From Acanthosepion pharaonis (Eukaryota; Mollusca; Cephalopoda; Sepiida; Sepiidae): 64,000 bases of DNA. A program made the translations under genes and the position numbers. This document shows positions 23,195 through 32,775 of the stretch, one piece after another (the first letter of the stretch is position 1; the number at the start of each line of letters is the position of its first letter). A model generated the notes under the pieces. The model worked only from the letters and a program-made list of their open reading frames with translations. It did not search any database and was not told the origin of the DNA. The DNA lies in contig CAHIKZ030000391.1 in NCBI GenBank assembly GCA_903632075.3, forward strand, positions 1,396,001 to 1,460,000, given 5' to 3'.

Positions 23195-23515
23195 CTCATT
23201 CTCGTGAACAGAAATGCACATTGCTGCCGTATGATTACTCGTTCAGCTTGTAAGACGTGTGACAACCAATTTGGAGAAGGCACAATTGGTTGTCACACGT
23301 CTTACAATTGGTTCGAGACGTTCTCGCGTAGCCAATTGGATCTCCAAGATCACCCAAGAATTAGTCGACTCTCACGCACTGACAATAATCATTTCTGTGC
23401 ATGTGCTGAAGCTGATATAAACCTGACAGCACGCGACTTGGCCGAAAGTTTTAGTGTCAGCCATTGGGTAATTTTGCATCATTTGGAGGAAATGGGTTAA
23501 GTCGGCAAATTAGAG
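23195..23515 (+). pseudogene. mariner transposase N-terminal helix-turn-helix domain
   Basis: The frame at 23204-23500 reads FGEGTIGCHTSYNWFETFSR, QLDLQDHPRISRLSRTDN and NLTARDLAESFSVSHWVILH, then HLEEMG and a stop. This matches the two helix-turn-helix units (HTH_48-like) of SETMAR/Mos1-type mariners. The DDE catalytic half is absent. A perfect 24-nt inverted repeat lies within it (23248-23307). Confidence 0.8.
23248..23307. repeat. perfect 24-nt hairpin inside mariner coding sequence
   Basis: Arms 23248-23271 and 23284-23307 are exact complements around a 12-base loop. The second arm encodes residues just before the conserved YNWFETF, so a small local inverted duplication is likely. Confidence 0.9.
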
Positions 23516-23529
23516 GACAAGATTAAATG

Positions 23530-24560
23530 AAATCAGTTTTGATTCGGAGACAAATTTACAGGCCATTACTAAGCCCAATTAACCAGTGATTGGAGTTCCT
23601 TTTCGAGGGCAGTTGCTAGTTTTATTTTGTCGGATCTGTCGGAATTGCTACTAAGACGGGATTAAATAGATGAATCATTCTCGTAGATACCTAGTTGGGA
23701 ATTGATGTCATTAAAATGTTGATGAGGACAAAAACAGCTTAGATCCTAGGATAGAATACTTGTATTAATACGAAATGAACCAAAAAGCGTGTTGATTAAA
23801 CATGATATTCATTACACGATTTGTTTGGAACGACTGGATTGGATTAAGCCAAGTATTTGTTCAGTGACACCGTAGCTTGTGGAGAAGGCAAGCATGTCAA
23901 ATCGTGTCGGGTACATTTGAGATAACTAAGGCCACGGCTTGGGCTTAGTTGTTCTTATATAGAACTTTATAGAAAAATTCAGAGATGGCCTTTAACAAAT
24001 CGGCGAAAACCGAAGCTATTTTGTTTATCCGAAAGGAGATCGTGCGAATTAATATGCTTACCCAATTCAGTGTCGATTAGTGTCTCTAGTAGTTTGCTAA
24101 AAATGGTCAGAGGCTAATAGCGCAATAATCCGAGGGATAAGATGCTCCTCGGTATTCTTAAAGACAGGAACAACAGAGGAGGAAAGCAAGATGCAGAGAG
24201 TTATTTATTGTGAATTTTGGAGAGAACGATAGCCAGAGTAGAAGAGAAATGGTTTATGCAATGACAGGGATACCGTCGAATCCGTGAAAGATGTAGGGAT
24301 CTAGTTTAGAAATGTTATCTGAAACCAGGAATTGAGTTATGTACATATCACTCAGTAGAGACAGTTATAGGGGAAAATCAGGCAGATATATTTCAGATGA
24401 GTCAAGTGTGTAATTTCCTGGAAAAACGCTCTAGAGTAGATGGAAACACTTGAATGAAGCGATCAAAAAGTGTGTATTTTCACTTATTTATTACAGATCT
24501 TCAGAACCGCCAGCAATCTCTAGAGGCAAACCTGTAAGAGGCAATATGATGCATCATTTA
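23530..24560 (-). pseudogene. CR1-like LINE, reverse transcriptase part
   Basis: Minus-strand reading, high to low coordinates: PVFKNTEEHLI.PRIIA, a DYCAISL block (usual NYRPISL), LLETLIDTELGKHINSHDLL, SDKQNSFGFRRFV, RGLSYLKCTRHDL, LGLIQSFQTNRVMNIM and SILGSKLFL. It is the RT of the LINE whose endonuclease lies at 25083-25519. The YADD box is not recognisable. Many stops and shifts are present. Confidence 0.75.
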
Positions 24561-25082
24561 ATCAACGCATAGTGATTTTGCCTCTTTGAGGGCACGCTTA
24601 GATTCCTTACGAGCGGTGAGAAAAAGACATCTGCTAAAATTGGACCCGTCGCCCCCGTATATTTGAAGGAAGTGATTCATGTGGACAAAAGTGGCTGAAT
24701 AGGCAGGAGTGAACCAAGGAGTAGATGGTGCTGGTACAAAAGTTGCAGTGCCGGATTTCATCCGGGGATTAAAAAAAAATCCCTCAGTTTTCAACAGGAT
24801 GATTAAAAACGGGATGATTAAAAATAGCAAGCAAAAGGACATCCCGAAGGAAATCATGAATTGAGTCTCAGTCAGTGCGTTGTTAAGAAAAAGGTGTTCT
24901 GTTAATAGAGAGTTCTTATCTGACGGGAAATGAGACATCTATAGACACTACCGTGTGGTCATAATTGCCAAGAGGACAGAGCCGCAGAACACAACATGAG
25001 CCCCGGGGAGAAGGACAAGAACAGATAAATTTGGAAGAAGTGTTTCCCTAAAATTTACAAAGGAGACGCGTAGGGAAGTCCA
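24558..25082 (-). pseudogene. LINE linker between endonuclease and RT
   Basis: A 126-residue open frame (24938-24558) includes STPWFTPAYSATFVHMNHF and ARKESKRALKEAKSL. This is the linker typical of CR1-like ORF2 proteins (a PWF/W..E...A..E....R.A.K pattern). It lies in the right order and strand to join the flanking domains. Confidence 0.65.
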
Positions 25083-25086
25083 CTAT

Positions 25087-25154
<68 letters not shown>

Positions 25155-25530
25155 TTCAAAGTCTGGATCCAAAGTCAGTAACCAAGCCACTTGATGACAG
25201 GTGAAGTCACCGAACACAAATATATTTTCGGACCAGTGTAGAACGAATGCTTTATTTATACTACCAGAATATCTATCTAGCACGCGGAGGAAGGGGAACG
25301 ATAAAGTAAGAAGTGATAACTCGTGAAAGGAACGTGTAGAATAATCAGCGGAAGCAAGTGGCAATTCCTATACGAGTAGTAGACACCAAAGCCATGCATA
25401 TGGACGTTAGAGTCCTTTCGAGAGAGAGCAAGATAATCAGAAACAGAGCATTCAGTGGATGAGATTGAAGACTTCAGATTAGATTCGCAGAGATCTAGAA
25501 TATCTGGAGAATGTTCCAAGGGAATTGATT
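25083..25530 (-). pseudogene. CR1-like LINE, APE-type endonuclease
   Basis: From 25519 downward: PDILDLCESNLKSSISS, RKDSNVHMHGFGVYYS (E and H of the fold), FLLYRSPSSAC, then in the next frame RYSGSINKAFVLHWSENI and VFGDFTCHQVAWL, the FGDFN-like catalytic block with Asn changed to Thr. One frameshift occurs near 25290. The block is followed by a (GA)n expansion that reads as a Leu-Ser repeat. Confidence 0.8.
25088..25152. repeat. (GA)n array inside LINE endonuclease sequence
   Basis: About 32 GA units sit right after the codons for DPDFEHL. Unrelated LINE sequence resumes beyond it, so the array grew within the dead copy. Confidence 0.9.
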
Positions 25531-25559
25531 CTGCACTAAAGAAATTGGTTCGAATAGTG

Positions 25560-26064
25560 TGAATGCATGAGAATCAACAGTCGAGGGTTTAGGTTTGTTT
25601 TGTAAACTGATATAGTTTTATTTTATTTTAGTTTATTCTAGTTTTGGTCATAATATGATTTTAAAAGGGATTATTCCAAGAAAAAAAAGCAACCTGTGTT
25701 GGCTGGGAATTGGCACGAACTGATACATAGTGAGGCCTCAGGTTTGCCCATCAAAATTGCTTAAAGGGACACATATCCATGCATGTCATGTTATTGCAAG
25801 AACATCGACATTAGGCGATTGATGATCAGAACAGTCGCCCCAAGCACTATCTAAGACTTTGGGTTCCTTGCTACCAGACGGGGTGGAGCAAGAAGTAAAC
25901 GGTCAACGTGGTACCCTCAGTATGAAGGATCGTGTCCGCCAGCCAGTTAGATCACGAAATACTCATGACAGCCATCCTTATTAAGGACTTAGAAAGAAAC
26001 CAAAAACACCAACTTAAACAGGAAACAAGAAATAAACATGTACACCTGTTCATAGCATGGGAGT

Positions 26065-26068
<4 letters not shown>
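25560..26068. other. probable LINE 5' leader, no coding
   Basis: It lies upstream of the antisense LINE endonuclease. No motif is recognised. Confidence 0.3.

Positions 26069-26111
<43 letters not shown>
26069..26111. repeat. (TA)n microsatellite
   Basis: About 21 TA units in otherwise unannotated sequence. Confidence 0.95.
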
Positions 26112-26113
<2 letters not shown>

Positions 26114-26777
26114 AACAAAAAATTATTATAAATAGTTTTAATAAAAACTGATAAACTGAAATATACCTTTCATATCTATCGTATGAAAATAATTATGTCC
26201 TGAGAATCTTAGTAAACCAGGTTGATTGCTACCAGTTTTATTGTTTCTAGAACGACTTACATAATAACGTAGGACATAGAGTTGGTGCTTATTTGCATCT
26301 GCTGGTAGGGTAACTATTATTTGCACACAAATTGGAATAGACGTGCAAGTTCTGACTGTTAGTTTCACTTTCACATTGACGACAACATGAATCTATTTCA
26401 TCTCCTACAAAACTACATATCAAGTTTAAAGTGCATTAACTGGAAGCCAGTCTAAGAGCATTGTTAATCTGAATTCAAAACCTTGATGAAATCAAATGAA
26501 GAATTTAATATCTTCCTCTAGAAATTATAACAATTCAGATATGGAAGAGATGATAGAGGTGGAAAGCCATAACTGCTTATATCTTACAGAGATAAAGCGT
26601 TCAAAAATATACAAGCCTAGCTATTTCGTAAGTTCAAGATGGTCACGCACAAGCCCTCTTGAGTGTGACACCTAGGTATAATCAAATAATATATGTGAGT
26701 TAAAGATCAAATGCAGATCAAATAACGATCGGAATCCGAGAGGATGATAATACAAAGAACAAATAGGAAACGTTTAT

Positions 26778-26821
26778 CAATCTAAAATGTTTCAATTTTA
26801 TTAAAGCTTCATCAGAGATTG
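26778..26821 (-). ncRNA. candidate hammerhead ribozyme, family G copy 1
   Basis: Minus strand: CAATCT (26821-26816), CTGATGA (26815-26809), helix II of about 15 bases with a TTT/AAA stem, GAAA, a weak helix III, a TTT triplet, then AGATTG pairing all six bases of CAATCT. Core and helix I are complete; helices II and III are weak. Confidence 0.5.
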
Positions 26822-26977
26822 AGAGAAAACAGGGAAAATACAGAACTTTAGTATTTTCAATTTTGTTTGAATCAATTCTCATTCTCAAATTAATGCACGT
26901 GATACATGACTGACCAATAAAATCGATCCAAACAAAATTCAAACTACCAAAGTTCTATCTTTTTCTCTGTTTTCTCT

Positions 26978-27021
26978 CAATCTCTGATGAAGCTTTAATA
27001 AAATTGAAACATTTTAGATTG
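26978..27021 (+). ncRNA. candidate hammerhead ribozyme, family G copy 2
   Basis: Same sequence as copy 1 on the opposite strand: CAATCT 26978-26983, CTGATGA 26984-26990, GAAA 27006-27009, AGATTG 27016-27021. Confidence 0.5.
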
Positions 27022-27239
27022 ATAAACGTTTCCTATTTGCTCGTTATATAATCACTTTTTCACATGCACATCACACACATACACACACACACATATATAT
27101 ATATATATACTGTACATAAAATGACAGTGTTAATAAAACAATGCACGATGTTAAAAGAGAATGCTTTTAAGTATGTATAAATAAATATACATATGCATAT
27201 GAGAGATAATATGCATATTTAATTATAAAAAATATATAT

Positions 27240-27420
27240 GAAGAAATAAAGTCTTAAGATGTGCTATATTTATGGGATAAAGTGCTCAATATCAGAGATA
27301 GAGCGTGTGTAAATATAAAAGTGAATATAGAAGACAGCACTTAGAGGCGACAGTCTGTTTCATGCTAGATGCAATCGTCATGTGGCCTGATGATTGCATC
27401 TAGCATGAAACAGTCTAAGT
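27240..27420. mobile_element. family B module, reverse copy with inverted hammerhead arms
   Basis: GTGCTCAATATCAGAGATAG and the AAAGTGAATATAGAAG segment are the complement of the flank at 13820-13910. It leads into facing arms: GTTTCATGCTAGATGCAATC (27356) and GATTGCATCTAGCATGAAAC (27392). It is fused directly to the 70-bp satellite. Confidence 0.65.
27384..27412 (+). ncRNA. family B hammerhead core lacking its cleavage segment
   Basis: GGC and CTGATGA (27387-27393), helix II TGC/GCA and GAAAC are intact. About nine bases covering the second half of helix III and the GTC site are deleted, joining ACAG directly to TCTAAGTG. The first satellite monomer downstream supplies the missing half about 70 bases later. 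Confidence 0.5.
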
Positions 27421-28205
27421 GTTGACTTCTATGTTCACTTTTATATTTAATATATTGCCTCTGGCATGAAACAGACTGTCACCTCTAAGTGTTGACTTCT
27501 GTGTTCACTTTTATATTTAATATATTGCCTCTGGCATGAAACAGACTGTCGCCTCTAAGTGTTGACTTCTATGTTCACTTTTATATTTAATATATTGCCT
27601 CTGGCATGAAACAGACTGTCACCTCTAAGTGATGACTTCTATGTTCACTTTTATATTTAATATATTGCCTCTGGCATGAAACAGACTGTCACCTCTAAGT
27701 GATGACTTCTATGTTCACTTTTATATTTAATATATTGCCTCTGGCATGAAACAGACTGTCACCTCTAAGTGATGACTTCTATGTTCACTTTTATATTTAA
27801 TATATTGCCTCTGGCATGAAACAGACTGTCACCTCTAAGTGATGACTTCTATGTTCACTTTTATATTTAATATATTGCCTCTGGCATGAAACAGACTGTC
27901 ACCTCTAAGTGATGACTTCTATGTTTAATTTATATTTAATATATTGCCTCTGGCATGAAACAGACTGTCACCTCTAAGTGTTGACTTCTATGTTCACTTT
28001 TATATTTAATATATTGCCTCTGGCATGAAACAGACTGTCACCTCTAAGTGTTGACTTCTATGTTCACTTTTATATTTAATATATTGCCTCTGGCATGAAA
28101 CAGACTGTCACCTCTAAGTGATGACTTCTATGTTCACTTTTATATTTAATATATTGCCTCTGGCATGAAACAGACTGTCACCTCGAAGTGTTGACTTCTA
28201 TGTTC
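27421..28205. repeat. 70-bp satellite, about 11 copies, hammerhead-derived
   Basis: Monomers begin (GTTGACTTCT or GATGACTTCT) at 27421, 27491, 27561, 27631, 27701, 27771, 27841, 27911, 27980, 28050 and 28120, with a last partial at 28190. The period is 70, once 69. Each unit holds GCATGAAACAGACTGTC, which is the 3' half of the family B hammerhead: helix II strand, GAAA, helix III and GTC. The CUGANGA half is replaced by an AT-rich stretch (TTTAATATATTGCC). Copies are more than 95% alike by eye, so the array looks young. Confidence 0.95.
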
Positions 28206-28244
28206 GTGTGTGTCTGTGTGTTCTTCAGATGAGATCACTTGCTT

Positions 28245-28518
28245 GTTTTTGGGATTCATTTTCTACGGTTTGTCAAATCAAACCTTTGCTGGATATTGAA
28301 TATTTTAGTTTGTCTGAATTTTTTATTGGTGGGGGGAATAATGGTTTACTGATACAGGTTTTAATACATAACCCATAGATTGGGGAAAAGAGGTGAATCC
28401 ATACCTTTCCTAAGCGCTTTTACACGCTAGGGAATATAACAAACCCAAAGCGTGTTGTAACTTGACTCATCGGTCAAAAATTCCGAGCCATTATCCATTA
28501 CACAACCCACACAACTAA
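28245..28518 (-). mobile_element. tRNA-like SINE body
   Basis: On the minus strand, a GTGTAATGGATAATGGCTC A-box-like start is followed by a decayed B box and the body AAGCGCTTAGGAAAGGTATG, ending near TTGACAAACCGTAGAAAA. It parallels 34790-35062. It follows a 5S-derived segment in the same orientation. Confidence 0.6.
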
Positions 28519-28629
28519 GCTTCCAGCACATTGTATCTCCAAGAGATCATCCATCCAGATACTGACCAGGTTCGAGGTTGCTTAACTTCGTACATGAAAC
28601 TGTGATTCAACAAGATGTTGCCGTAAGGT
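28519..28629 (-). pseudogene. 5S rRNA-derived head of the SINE
   Basis: Minus strand: CTTACGGCAACATC, GAAGTTAAGCAACCTC (box A region), CCTGGTCAGTATCTGGATGG (box C region) and GTGCTGGAAGC. The order and spacing match 5S rRNA over about 110 bases. It sits directly before the tRNA-like body, so a composite 5S plus tRNA SINE is possible. Confidence 0.75.
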
Positions 28630-28639
28630 GGGTGACAAA

Positions 28640-29280
28640 GGTAAAATTCCTATGGCACTCGATTATTCAACAGTTTTTTTGTTTTTTTTAATATTTAGGT
28701 TAATGATTCATGAGAGAAATTCATGAAATCCAAAATGGCCAATTTGACGAAAAGCCGGGTACAGGGAACAAAGTGAAATGGACGGCTTGGCAGAGGCGAC
28801 CAAAAATGTTAATTTAGTGTCATGCTATAAAAGTGACGGACTACGCATAGATAAGTAAAAAGAACTGAAAAAAAAAATAAACAAAAAAAAAAAATACAGA
28901 AAGTTCATTTCGTGCAAAGAGGCGGAGTCAAAAAAGAATCTGGTTCAACAAAATATAGCAAGGATCAAAGTGAAACATGAATCATTTCGGAAAGTGAGAG
29001 AAACAGATAAAAAAAAGAATAAACTTCGGTGTTATATGACACGTGGGAACGATTCAAAGATTTTAGCCGATTACTACAGTAAATAACTAAATAAAGAAAG
29101 AAATATTGAATCCTGAGAACCAATGCAACATGGCGGATATGGCGATGGTTTCTGAAACGAGTGAAAAAAAAAGTGAAAGATCGAATATTGGGATGTATCA
29201 TGTCGTTGATTCCAATGACGATTGATGCAATACTTTTCGATTTTTTTCATCCTATCGCGATCGTCACATATTTATCAAAG
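28640..29280. other. unannotated spacer
   Basis: A-rich stretch near 28860-28900. No convincing gene or repeat. Confidence 0.4.
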
Positions 29281-29285
29281 TTTGA

Positions 29286-29288
29286 TCG

Positions 29289-29322
<34 letters not shown>

Positions 29323-29624
29323 CTGTCAACACGAAACTACTTTTAAAAGCCTTCGTCTTAGACACACACACACACACACACACATATATATGTATTTTAT
29401 ATAGGTATATATATAACTATTCATTTCTCTCTCAAAACACAGACATATATACATATATATATCTTTCTATTGATGTATATGTCTTTTTTACCTCTCTCAA
29501 CACACACACCATCATACATACATACATACATTCATATATATATATATATATATATTCAGTAAATCTTCAATATGCTTTTTAAAAATAGATTTTGTATTCC
29601 ATACTAATATATTTTTGTTCTCGG

Positions 29625-29668
<44 letters not shown>

Positions 29669-29862
29669 GCTGTCAGCACGAAACTAATTTTGAAAGCTTT
29701 GGTTTTACATACACATACGTACACAGAGACACTCCCACCCACCCACACATACGCACACACACTCACACAGACACACACACACATATATATATATATATAC
29801 ATATCTTTCTATATAAGCCTTTTCTATCTCTCTCTAAACACGCGCATGCGAGCACACACAGA

Positions 29863-29919
<57 letters not shown>

Positions 29920-30006
29920 TCCTCAATATGCTATTTTAGAAGAGATTTTGTATTCTAAAAATATTTTTGTTCTCTGTATCTATCTACTTTTGTCCAGAAG
30001 TTTATC

Positions 30007-30059
<53 letters not shown>

Positions 30060-30060
30060 G
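29286..30060. repeat. higher-order tandem of (CTAT)n, (CA)n and (TA)n
   Basis: Blocks starting at 29286, 29625 and about 30010 share the order (CTAT)n, CTGTCAACACGAAACTAC-type sequence, (CA)n, (TA)n and TCAATATGCT..AGATTTTGTATTC. The spacing is about 340-385 bases, the third block being partial. The 167-residue frame across it is repeat translation. Confidence 0.85.
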
Positions 30061-31290
30061 TTCATATCTATATTCGTCTGCACGAAAGATTCTCCCTGCG
30101 AATTTGACTGTAAGGTAAGATGAGGATAAATGAAGTATAATTCCACTGTCTGTAACATTTAATTTAAAAGAGGGATCAATACAGAGCAGTGCTAAATATT
30201 ATTTTTTATAGGAGATTAAAACAAAATCATGTTAAAAATCGCTAAACAATAGCAATCATGTTTCAATACTACAAATGTGTCCTTAGGCGATGCTAAATTA
30301 CTGGTGATTGGACGATTAATTTAATTTCAAAAACAGAATACTTATTCTTTTTCTATAAAAAAGAACAGAATTAGAACGAGGCTTGAGAGTTTTACTGCGA
30401 TTAAACCAATCAAATGTAAGCAGCGCTAAATTCAAGCGAACCGATTTTTTTTTAAAATATACGTCATGATATGAAGTTGTCTGCATATAAATCCTAGACA
30501 ATTTTATTTGGGACAGATACAAATGGTTGTATTCTTTCGTAAAATATATAGAAGTATGACGTTGAATTTACAGAAGAAGTTAAAGGGAAAGAGGTAGGGA
30601 GGTAAGATAACATAATGTTAATTACATATATGCTTGGTTGGCTTTCTACATGAAATTTTGTAGTTGATGATTAAAAGGACTCTGTAAGAAATTTACCGTT
30701 TAAAAAAGGAAATCAGATCGTAAGTGCAAAACTACTTTGGCAAATTAATATGCAATCGTTAAGTAAAGAGAATCCATATAAGATGTTATTAATATTAACT
30801 AATCAATGTAAGCTATTAATAATACTAAATAAACACCTGTACATTCATATAAGATGTTAATAATACTAACTAGATATCAATATAGGTATATTAAATCTAA
30901 ATGTATCTTACAATTAGAATAGTAAGTCATATAAGGTGCACCGAAGTTTATCTAATAATTATTACGATAAGTGTTAAGGAGTATTTTTTCTTTTATGATC
31001 CATGTCGATTCAGGTCGTAGGTGATCATGGTTCTCCACAACATCCTGTTTTTTACTGCTCTAAGTAAGTTAACGTCAACATTTTTATTTAATTTCCTGCC
31101 GATTAAAATAAGGTACCCACTATTCCCCGTCCTTTATTTTTATTAGGTCAATCGGAAAATAAAATCCGATTTTTGAATAAATTTTTTACTTGAGTTTTAA
31201 TGTATCATTATGATAGTAGCACAGAAATATATTACACATTGCTAATGATTAGCTTGCCCTCTTTATGCCTCTTGCCTCTTCAGAATTTAA
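30061..31290. other. AT-rich spacer
   Basis: ATATAAGATGTTA.TAATA..AACTA recurs at 30777 and 30848 with 71-base spacing, a small duplication. Nothing else recognised. Confidence 0.5.
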
Positions 31291-31319
31291 AATATTATAT
31301 ACTCCTCATCTTGAAAAAG

Positions 31320-31953
31320 AAGAAAGATGTTTACTTTTTTTACATGACTTCAACCTTGGTCATAATGCTTCTCAAACTGCTGCCGACATTAACAGAGTGA
31401 AGGATTTGTTTGTGATCGGAGGATACGGCACTGCTTTCTGAAGTACTGAAATGCAGATAAGAATCCTAAAGAGCAATTTGGTAAATAACGTCCATCTGCA
31501 ATTGGCATTCAAAATCTTTAAACAGTAGCCGAAAAAAATAAAACAACGTCAAAATGTCAGGAAAATGTCTCGGGCAATAGATGTCAGCGTTTGCACAAAG
31601 ACGACCATCACAACGAAATTGGCAAGGGGAAGTAACCCGACAAAAGGATTGCGCAGGAACTCAGTGAATGTCAAAGTGTTCGACGTTTTGATGTGTGTTC
31701 GATGCCGCATCTGCAAAATTCCAATGATCTATTCCTTGATCGAATGCTAAATCGTGATTGGAAATTTATCCTTTTGTATAATCATAAACGATCGGCATAA
31801 TGGCCTGATCATGACAAAGGGATCAAACACCCCAAACTATAATTGCATAAACAGAAGATTATGGTGACTGACTGCTGGTCTGTTATGGTGTTAGCTATCA
31901 CAGATTTCTGGAATCTGACCACGATATCACTGCAAAAGTTTACTGTCTGCAAC
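31320..31953 (+). pseudogene. SETMAR-type mariner transposase, first part
   Basis: Frames read FLHDFNLGHNASQTAADIN (helix-turn-helix start), then a degraded middle with NVHLQLAFKI, then DLFLDRMLNRDWKFILLYNH in the first Asp region (usual TGDEKW; here NRDWKF, so the Asp is kept but the context has changed), RSA.WPDHDKG and KIMVTDCWSVMVLAI. Stops interrupt throughout. Confidence 0.75.
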
Positions 31954-31955
31954 TA

Positions 31956-32589
31956 TCAGGTCATCCCATAAGGTGTGTCCGAATTTTGAATAAAGAAAAC
32001 AAGTGACCAAATGTTACATGTAATTACAGATTCAATCAACAATGAATTTTCCCTGATTATCTATGTCTTCCTTCCATCTATTAACAAGCTTACTAATTCC
32101 ATTATTATAAAATTCTTTTGGCTTTGATTCGAAGAACTCACAAATGTCAGTTTTAACCTCTTCCTGTCTTACAAAAGCTGTTTCTTCCAAATGATTCTGT
32201 AAGCTACGGAACAAATGTTAGTCTGAAGAAGCAAGATCGGGAGAATAAGGTGGATGAGGAATTTTCTACCAACCAAGTTCTTCGACCTTTTGTGACGTGA
32301 TTCTCCATAAACTGAGTGAATGTTTCTAGCCGCTTCGGCTGCTGAGTTTCCTTTCTTGAACTCATAAAGCATTATGTGCCTCGAATGATTCTTGGATACT
32401 TCCATGTTAGCAGGGTTTTAATCAAACAAAATTTTATTTTATTGTTCTCTGAAATAAAATTCGATCAGTTTAAATGCATATAAACATAAAAACAATGTTC
32501 AGCTCCATTAGACATTATAAAATACTTTTTAAATTTCGTTCATTTTAACAAAAAGTTACAATTCGGACAGAACTTATGGGATGACATGA
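31956..32589 (-). mobile_element. nested mariner, internally deleted, with TIRs and TA duplication
   Basis: TA at 31954-31955 and 32590-32591 flank the element. Ends read TCAGGTCATCCCATAAG (31956) and the complement of TCATGTCATCCCATAAG (to 32589); the TIRs continue through GTGTCCGAATT. At 634 bases it has lost the central half of its transposase. It is inserted in the transposase of another mariner. Confidence 0.9.
32032..32405 (-). pseudogene. mariner transposase, N- and C-terminal parts joined
   Basis: It starts at 32405 with MEVSKNHSRHIMLYEFKKGN and SAAEAARNIHSVYGE, the first helix-turn-helix. Immediately afterwards it reads (shifted) VEELGW and PHPPYSPDLASSD, the third Asp block, then HLFRSLQNHLEETAFVRQEE to FIVD and stop at 32032. 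About 200 residues, including the first two catalytic Asp, are missing. Confidence 0.85.
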
Positions 32590-32591
32590 TA

Positions 32592-32775
32592 GATAAAATG
32601 CACATTGTTAAGTAACATGCCACCAGAACTGTGTAATTTACGAGTCTAATTCTTCTTACTGACTTTGTTCGACAACATATTAGCATGATGAGACTGTAGA
32701 AGCTCAGTGTCTTCGGATACGAGACTTTACCGCATACGACATATTCCAGGGATTTTTTGCTCACTGACTACCACA
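32592..32775 (+). pseudogene. outer mariner transposase, second part
   Basis: Reads LDKMHIVK, then a decayed second-Asp region, QHISMMRLQKLSVFGYETLP and HTTYSRDFLLTDYH (usual HPPYSPDLSPTDYH), including the third Asp. No transposase sequence is visible after 32775. Confidence 0.75.

Larger units (their letters stand above)
22684..23515 (+). mobile_element. mariner element, 5' part only
   Basis: A TA at 22682-22683 is followed by CAGAGTGTATCAAATATAAA, a typical mariner TIR start. The transposase N-terminus follows. No matching right TIR was found before 23600, so the element is truncated. Confidence 0.6.
26760..27041. repeat. inverted repeat with ~113-bp arms carrying a hammerhead pair
   Basis: Arms 26760-26872 and 26926-27041 are near-perfect complements around about 53 bases. 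Each arm contains the same hammerhead-like sequence, one per strand. The layout matches the inverted terminal-repeat form known in PLEs. Confidence 0.85.
31295..32775 (+). mobile_element. mariner element interrupted by a second mariner
   Basis: Transposase sequence runs from about 31320 to 31953 and resumes at 32592. Removing 31956-32589 and one TA restores a continuous reading (KVYC.QLDKMHIVK). TIRs of the outer element were not found, so it may be truncated at both ends. Confidence 0.8.

Noticed and set aside
27421..28205. Regular 70-bp repeats could be mistaken for a CRISPR array.
   Set aside because: There are no variable spacers; the whole 70-bp unit repeats and the setting is eukaryotic.
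29615..30118. A 167-residue open frame.
   Set aside because: It consists of translated CTAT, CA and TA repeats.
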